In this document: positions 42,397-46,585 of the stretch, piece by piece
How positions within the stretch are numbered: position 1 is the first letter of the stretch
Layout: every line of letters begins with the position of its first letter
Origin: Prevotella sp.
Lineage (GTDB): Bacteria; Bacteroidota; Bacteroidia; Bacteroidales; Bacteroidaceae
Length of the DNA: 46,585 nucleotides
Reading direction: 5' to 3'
Assembly: GCA_022779305.1 (NCBI GenBank)
Contig: JALFSW010000033.1
Coordinates: forward strand, 1-46,585
The notes under the pieces: generated by a model
What the model was told of the DNA's origin: nothing
The model's input: the letters and a program-made list of their open reading frames with translations, nothing else
The model's database searches: none
Program-made: the position numbers and the translations under genes

Positions 42397-43335
42397 GTGT
42401 TTAAACGCTTCGTAATCATATCAATCATCGCAGTGGTGACGGCTGGAAAGGCTGTGGCACAATATGATGCGTCCTTTAGCCACTATTGGGCAATGGAATC
42501 CTTTTTTAATCCTGCGGCTGTGGGTAAGGTAGATCAACTTAATGTTGTTGGTGCCTATGGGTTGAGCTTTGCAGGCTATGAAAACAATCCTCGCAGTTTT
42601 TACGTGGGAGCCGATATGCCCATCTATGCCCTGCGACAATACCATGGCGTGGGTGCATCGATGCTTAATGACCAGATCGGACTTTTTTCTCACCAACGGT
42701 TGGCAGGGCAGTATGCTTTTCGCAAAACATTGTTGGGTGGCACACTTTCGGCAGGTGTACAATTGGGGTTGATCATGGAGAAATTTGATGGGTCGAAGAT
42801 AGATCTTGATGAAACTACCGATCCCACATTTCCCAGCACAGAAGTCTCAGGGCAGTCGTTAGACATTGGTGTGGGAGCTTACTTTAGGCGAAAAAATTGG
42901 TATGTAGGAGCATCTGTTCAACACCTCAATGCGCCCATTGTGCTTTTGGGGGAGAAAAACGAATTAGAGATAAAACCCACCTATTATTTAACGGGTGGAT
43001 ACAATATAAGACTGAGAAATCCGTTTCTTTCTATACCAACCTCTGTCTTGGCACGCTACGACGGAAACGGTTACAGAGCCGACATCACGGCAAGGCTCGT
43101 TTATCAGAATGAAAAACGGCGACTTTATGGTGGTGTCTCTTACAGTCCGACAAACTCCGTTACTGCCTATATAGGCGGAAGTTTTCAAGGTATCAACATC
43201 GGCTACAGCTATGAAGTCTATACAGGAACAGCCGACATCGGAAACGGTAGCCATGAACTCTTCATCGGCTATCAAACCGATATCAACCTACAGAAAAAAG
43301 GACGAAACAAACATAAAAGCGTAAGGTTTCTATAA
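42397..43335 (+). CDS. porP: Type IX secretion outer-membrane protein PorP/SprF
   Basis: A 312-residue outer-membrane barrel of the PorP/SprF family. The signal peptide (1-21, ending KAVAQ) leads to YDASFSHYWAMESFFNPAAVG, the family's hallmark start with its FNPA motif. Later segments are GVGASMLNDQIGLFSHQRLAGQYAF, LSAGVQLGLI, LDIGVGAYFRRKNWYVGASVQHLN and, near the end, SHELFIGYQTD. The start is a GTG at 42397; no ATG in the same frame precedes the signal peptide. PorP, with GldK/GldN, forms the outer-membrane part of the T9SS. It heads porP-gldK-gldL-gldM. No consensus TAnnTTTG promoter was seen directly upstream. Confidence 0.92.
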   Translation: MFKRFVIISIIAVVTAGKAVAQYDASFSHYWAMESFFNPAAVGKVDQLNVVGAYGLSFAGYENNPRSFYVGADMPIYALRQYHGVGASMLNDQIGLFSHQRLAGQYAFRKTLLGGTLSAGVQLGLIMEKFDGSKIDLDETTDPTFPSTEVSGQSLDIGVGAYFRRKNWYVGASVQHLNAPIVLLGEKNELEIKPTYYLTGGYNIRLRNPFLSIPTSVLARYDGNGYRADITARLVYQNEKRRLYGGVSYSPTNSVTAYIGGSFQGINIGYSYEVYTGTADIGNGSHELFIGYQTDINLQKKGRNKHKSVRFL

Positions 43336-43350
43336 GCAACAACCAACGGT

Positions 43351-44841
43351 ATGAAAATTAAAAACGAAATAGCAACGCTTTGCCTTGGCATCCTCGCCCT
43401 TGCTGCGCTCACAGGATGCTTTTCAGGCAAATCAGCATCCACCTCTGGACGTGGCGGTGAACTCACGGGTGTCGGTGGCGGACACGCATTCAAAGAACCA
43501 GCTCCCTATGGCATGACCCTCGTTAAGCGAGGATGGTTGCGCATGGGTGTAGACAAGCAAGATAGCCTTTGGGGCAAACAAACACCTGTGAAGGATATCT
43601 CGGTGGATGGTTTTTGGATGGACGAAACCGAAGTGACGAACTCGGAATACAAACAGTTTGTGAATTGGGTGCGCGACTCAATTCTTCGCACACGTTTGGC
43701 AGACCCTGCCTACGGAGGCGATGAAAGCTACATCATCACCGAAGACAAAGAAGGCAACCCCATAAAGCCACGTATCGATTGGTCGAAACGATTGCCCCGC
43801 AAACCCACGGAAGACGAACAGCGTGCCATCGAAAGTCTTTACACCATCAATCCTGCAACGGGAGAGAAAACACTCGACGCACGCCAACTCAACTATCGTT
43901 ATGAAATTTATGACTATACCACGGCAGCATTGCGTCGCAACCGTCTCAATCCATCGGAAAGAAATCTCAATACGGACATCGAAGTAGACCCAGAAGAAGT
44001 CATCATGATTTCAAAAGATACGGCATATATTGATGAAAATGGTAACATACGTTCGGAAACGATCAACCGACCACTTACGGGTCCGTGGGATTTCCTCAAT
44101 ACTTATATCGTAAATGTTTATCCCGACACCACCGTCTGGGTGAACGATTTCCGCAATTCCGACAACGAAACCTATTTGCGCAACTATTTTAGTAATGCTA
44201 CCTATAACGAACATCCCGTGGTGGGCGTTAGTTGGGAACAAGCCAATGCTTTCTGTGCATGGCGCACCGACTATCTACTCAAAGGACTCGGAGCCGAAGC
44301 ACGATTCGTGCAACGCTATCGTCTGCCCACAGAAGCTGAATGGGAATATGCCGCAAGAGGAAAGGCACAAGATGAATTCCCTTGGGAAAATGCTGATGTG
44401 AAAAGTGGTAACGGCTGTTTCTATGCCAATTTTAAACCCGATCGTGGAAACTACACGAAGGACGGAAACCTCATCACCAGTAGAGTAGGTATTTACAGCT
44501 CGAACTCGAACGGACTTTATGACATGGCTGGAAATGTGGCAGAATGGACAAGTACAGTCTATACGGAGGCGGGAGTAAGCGCAATGAACGACCTCAATCC
44601 GCAGCTCGACTACAAAGCTGCTAAAGAAGACCCCTACAAACTGAAAAAGAAAAGCGTCAGAGGAGGAAGTTGGAAAGACCCAGAAAGCTACATACGCAGT
44701 GCATGGCGCACATGGGAATATCAAAACCAACCTCGAAGCTACATTGGTTTCAGATGTGTGAGAAGTTTGGCAAGTTCATCAAGCGAGGTGGCAAAACAAC
44801 TCAAGAAAAGTAGCAAGAAAACTAAAAAATCAAGAAAATAA
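43351..44841 (+). CDS. gldK: T9SS outer-membrane ring lipoprotein GldK/PorK
   Basis: A 496-residue lipoprotein. The lipobox is LTGC (Cys23). The rest is a formylglycine-generating-enzyme-like (FGE-sulfatase) fold adapted as the T9SS ring subunit: MTLVKRGWLRMGVD, WMDETEVTNSEYKQFVNWVR, HPVVGVSWEQANAFCAWR, YRLPTEAEWEYAARG, NGLYDMAGNVAEWTS, KSVRGGSWKD and YIGFRCVRS. The catalytic cysteine pair of true FGEs does not appear to be conserved. PorK and PorN form the periplasmic/outer-membrane ring. The lysine/serine-rich tail (KQLKKSSKKTKKSRK) ends in a TAATG overlap with gldL, so translation is probably coupled. Confidence 0.95.
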   Translation: MKIKNEIATLCLGILALAALTGCFSGKSASTSGRGGELTGVGGGHAFKEPAPYGMTLVKRGWLRMGVDKQDSLWGKQTPVKDISVDGFWMDETEVTNSEYKQFVNWVRDSILRTRLADPAYGGDESYIITEDKEGNPIKPRIDWSKRLPRKPTEDEQRAIESLYTINPATGEKTLDARQLNYRYEIYDYTTAALRRNRLNPSERNLNTDIEVDPEEVIMISKDTAYIDENGNIRSETINRPLTGPWDFLNTYIVNVYPDTTVWVNDFRNSDNETYLRNYFSNATYNEHPVVGVSWEQANAFCAWRTDYLLKGLGAEARFVQRYRLPTEAEWEYAARGKAQDEFPWENADVKSGNGCFYANFKPDRGNYTKDGNLITSRVGIYSSNSNGLYDMAGNVAEWTSTVYTEAGVSAMNDLNPQLDYKAAKEDPYKLKKKSVRGGSWKDPESYIRSAWRTWEYQNQPRSYIGFRCVRSLASSSSEVAKQLKKSSKKTKKSRK

Positions 44842-45647
44842 TGACACAGTACAGCAAATACAACTTTGTCTATCGCATGCAAAAATGGATCGATACGGCA
44901 CATGGACAAACTTTCCTCAATTACGGATATAGCTGGGGTGCTGCCGTCGTTATTCTTGGCGCACTCTTTAAACTCACACACCTTCCAGGAGCAAACATTT
45001 GGCTCTTCCTTGGTATGGGGACGGAGGTCATCGTGTTCTTCCTTTCGGCTTTCGACCGACCTTTTGACAAAACCGATGATGGAAAAGAAATTCCCGTGCA
45101 TTTGGAAGATGAAGAGGAAGATGAAGCAGCGTTTGAAGCAAAGAGAAGTGCAGGTAATGTAGCTTTACATACAGAAAGTGTGGAAGGGCAAACAGGACAA
45201 CCACATCAAGCAAATGTTCAAGCGCAAGCCGTGGGCATTCATGCAGAAGCGATGGCTGCAATGGCTACTGCACAAGCTCAATTTGTGGCACAGACAGAAG
45301 CCCAGAATGCAGAAATAACCGATGCGCAAACCAACTATATCACAGCACTGAACAACCTTACGACAATGCTCAACCGCATAGGTGAACAGAGCGAACGCCT
45401 CACACGTGATAGCGAAGAGATGGAAAACCTCAACCGCACACTTACGGGCATCACGAAAGTTTACGAAATGCAACTCAAAGGAGCAAGTCAACAGATTGGT
45501 ACGATCGACGAAATCAACGAACAAACACGCAAGATGGCGCAACAAATCGAACAGCTCAACAAGGTTTATGCACGTATGATCGAGGCTATGACGGTGAACA
45601 TGCGTATGGCACCACCAACGCTCGACAATGAACCAAAAACCGACTAA
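44841..45647 (+). CDS. gldL: T9SS inner-membrane motor protein GldL/PorL
   Basis: A 268-residue inner-membrane protein with two transmembrane helices (about 31-46 and 51-71). The acidic residue E62 in GMGTEVIVFF sits inside the second helix and is probably the counterpart of the conserved glutamate required for the proton-driven GldLM motor. The cytoplasmic remainder is acidic (LEDEEEDEAAFEAK), then helical and coiled-coil-like (about 140-250; EQSERLTRDSEEMENLNRTL, INEQTRKMAQQIEQLNKVYA). Its ATG overlaps the gldK stop by one base. It partners GldM to power T9SS transport. Confidence 0.95.
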   Translation: MTQYSKYNFVYRMQKWIDTAHGQTFLNYGYSWGAAVVILGALFKLTHLPGANIWLFLGMGTEVIVFFLSAFDRPFDKTDDGKEIPVHLEDEEEDEAAFEAKRSAGNVALHTESVEGQTGQPHQANVQAQAVGIHAEAMAAMATAQAQFVAQTEAQNAEITDAQTNYITALNNLTTMLNRIGEQSERLTRDSEEMENLNRTLTGITKVYEMQLKGASQQIGTIDEINEQTRKMAQQIEQLNKVYARMIEAMTVNMRMAPPTLDNEPKTD

Positions 45648-45697
45648 AAGCTCCAAAACTCTCATTTTCAAGAAGTAAAGAAAAAAATAGACGATAA

Positions 45698-46585
45698 ATG
45701 GCAATCATAAAAAAGAAAGTTTCGCCGCGCCAAAAGATGATAAACTTGATGTATATCGTCCTCATGGCTATGCTCGCACTCAATATCTCAACCGAAGTGC
45801 TGAATGGATTTTCGATTGTCGAGGAGAGTCTTTATCGCACCACTACCAATTCATCGAAAGAGAACGAAACCATCTTTGCCGAATTGGAAACGATGATGAA
45901 AAAGAATCCCACGAAGACACGACAATGGTTCGATATGGCTGTTGTGGTGAGAAACATGAGCGATTCGCTTTTCAACTATGCACAGCAACTCAAAGTGCAA
46001 ATCGTAAAAGAAGCCGATGGCAAAAATGGCAACCCGCGCAATATCAAGAACAAAGAAGACTTGGAAGCTCCTAGTTACGTGATGCTTGCACCAGGAAGTG
46101 GGCAAGGCAGAAAACTCTTCAATGCGATCAATAGCTATCGGGAGCGCATCTTGAAGTTTGTAGCCGATCCCGTGAAGCGTCAAATTATTGCCAGCAACCT
46201 TTCAACCGAAATCCCTCACACAACGATGGGGAAGAATTGGGAAGAATACATGTTTGAAGACATGCCCACAGCTGCAGCCGTTACATTGCTCTCGAAACTG
46301 CAAAGCGACATTCGTTATGCCGAAGGAGAAGTGCTGCACACGCTCGTTGCCAATGTGGGACTGAAAGACCTGCGGGTCAATAAGCTCCAAGCCTTTGTTG
46401 TGCCTAACCAAACACGCCTTTATCCCGGTGAAACCCTTACGGCACAGATGTTCATGGCAGCCGTAGACTCAACACAACAGCCTGAAGTTTACATCAACGG
46501 ACAACGCATCTCGGGCAATCAAATCAATATCAAAGCAGGTGCACCTGGTAAGCACACTATCAAAGGTCATATTCTCATCAAAGAC
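45698..46585 (+). CDS. gldM: T9SS motor/periplasmic shaft protein GldM/PorM, truncated by window end
   Basis: The frame is open from the ATG at 45698 to the last base, giving 296 residues of a protein usually over 500 long. The start MAIIKKKVSPRQKMINLMYI leads into the single transmembrane helix (about 14-34, MYIVLMAMLALNISTEVLN) typical of GldM. The periplasmic part follows, with a helical domain (about 40-220) and the first beta domain (QAFVVPNQTRLYPGETL, VYINGQRI). It lies 50 bases after gldL. GldM spans the periplasm and links the GldL motor to the GldK/GldN ring. gldN is expected just beyond the window. Confidence 0.95.
   Translation, partial: MAIIKKKVSPRQKMINLMYIVLMAMLALNISTEVLNGFSIVEESLYRTTTNSSKENETIFAELETMMKKNPTKTRQWFDMAVVVRNMSDSLFNYAQQLKVQIVKEADGKNGNPRNIKNKEDLEAPSYVMLAPGSGQGRKLFNAINSYRERILKFVADPVKRQIIASNLSTEIPHTTMGKNWEEYMFEDMPTAAAVTLLSKLQSDIRYAEGEVLHTLVANVGLKDLRVNKLQAFVVPNQTRLYPGETLTAQMFMAAVDSTQQPEVYINGQRISGNQINIKAGAPGKHTIKGHILIKD

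Noticed and set aside
41936..42404. Overlapping plus-strand frames of 105 and 118 codons upstream of porP
   Set aside because: They translate the dispersed repeat (RPQGGTPC..., AHKGARPAC...), have cysteine-rich, atypical composition, and are read in different frames of the same sequence.

Overview
The window comes from a member of the Bacteroidota, most likely order Bacteroidales and plausibly Prevotellaceae. The evidence is the type IX secretion (T9SS) genes at the right end, the several promoters of the Bacteroidota form TTTG-N19/20-TAnnTTTG, SusC-type TonB-dependent receptors, a BtuB/BtuG pair, and Bacteroidota-restricted families (DUF4465, DUF4834, DUF5715, PorP/SprF). I saw no tRNA, rRNA, transposase or CRISPR array. 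The genus cannot be fixed from sequence alone.

Layout. (1) 71-10945, minus strand: phosphatidylethanolamine synthesis (psd, pssA), a DUF4834 membrane protein, two overlapping family 2 glycosyltransferases, a GT-B glycosyltransferase and an 1884-residue secreted multidomain protein. (2) 11091-15190, plus strand: dnaE and a thioredoxin, divergent from psd. (3) 15377-19896, minus strand: DUF5715, pncC/cinA, tsaD, map, smpB and a DMP19-type gene. (4) 20199-26061, plus strand: a TonB-dependent receptor, a COG2509 flavoprotein, an outer-membrane protein and a TerB/J-domain protein. (5) 26075-31878: a promoter, a cobalamin riboswitch, then btuB, btuG and two secreted proteins ending in T9SS-like C-terminal signals. 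A 124-nt structured element lies between those last two. (6) 32143-41296, minus strand: pgk, a DEAD-box helicase, an lptF/lptG permease, tgt, lon and an outer-membrane barrel protein. (7) 41297-42396: 1.1 kb without a credible protein gene. It holds two copies of a ~105-bp repeat and a promoter-to-terminator unit predicted to make a ~310-nt noncoding RNA. (8) 42397-46585, plus strand: porP-gldK-gldL-gldM, the T9SS core and motor genes; gldM runs off the window.

How the genes fit together. The T9SS machine at the right end can export the proteins with T9SS-like C-terminal signals elsewhere in the window: the 1884-residue protein and two proteins of the B12 locus. Two of these share a DUF4465 domain.

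The most unusual structure is a family of intergenic arrays in which the normally rare tetranucleotide CTAG recurs every 9-10 bp. Four arrays are well preserved, each about 114-121 bp with 12-13 intact CTAGs, and two more are decayed. All lie between genes, mostly just after a stop codon. Their near-constant unit number and length suggest a defined element rather than random microsatellite growth. Other leads are the ~310-nt RNA beside the T9SS operon, the 6S-like structured element in the B12 locus, and a dispersed terminator-like repeat with core CCCAATTCGGTCATTAG.
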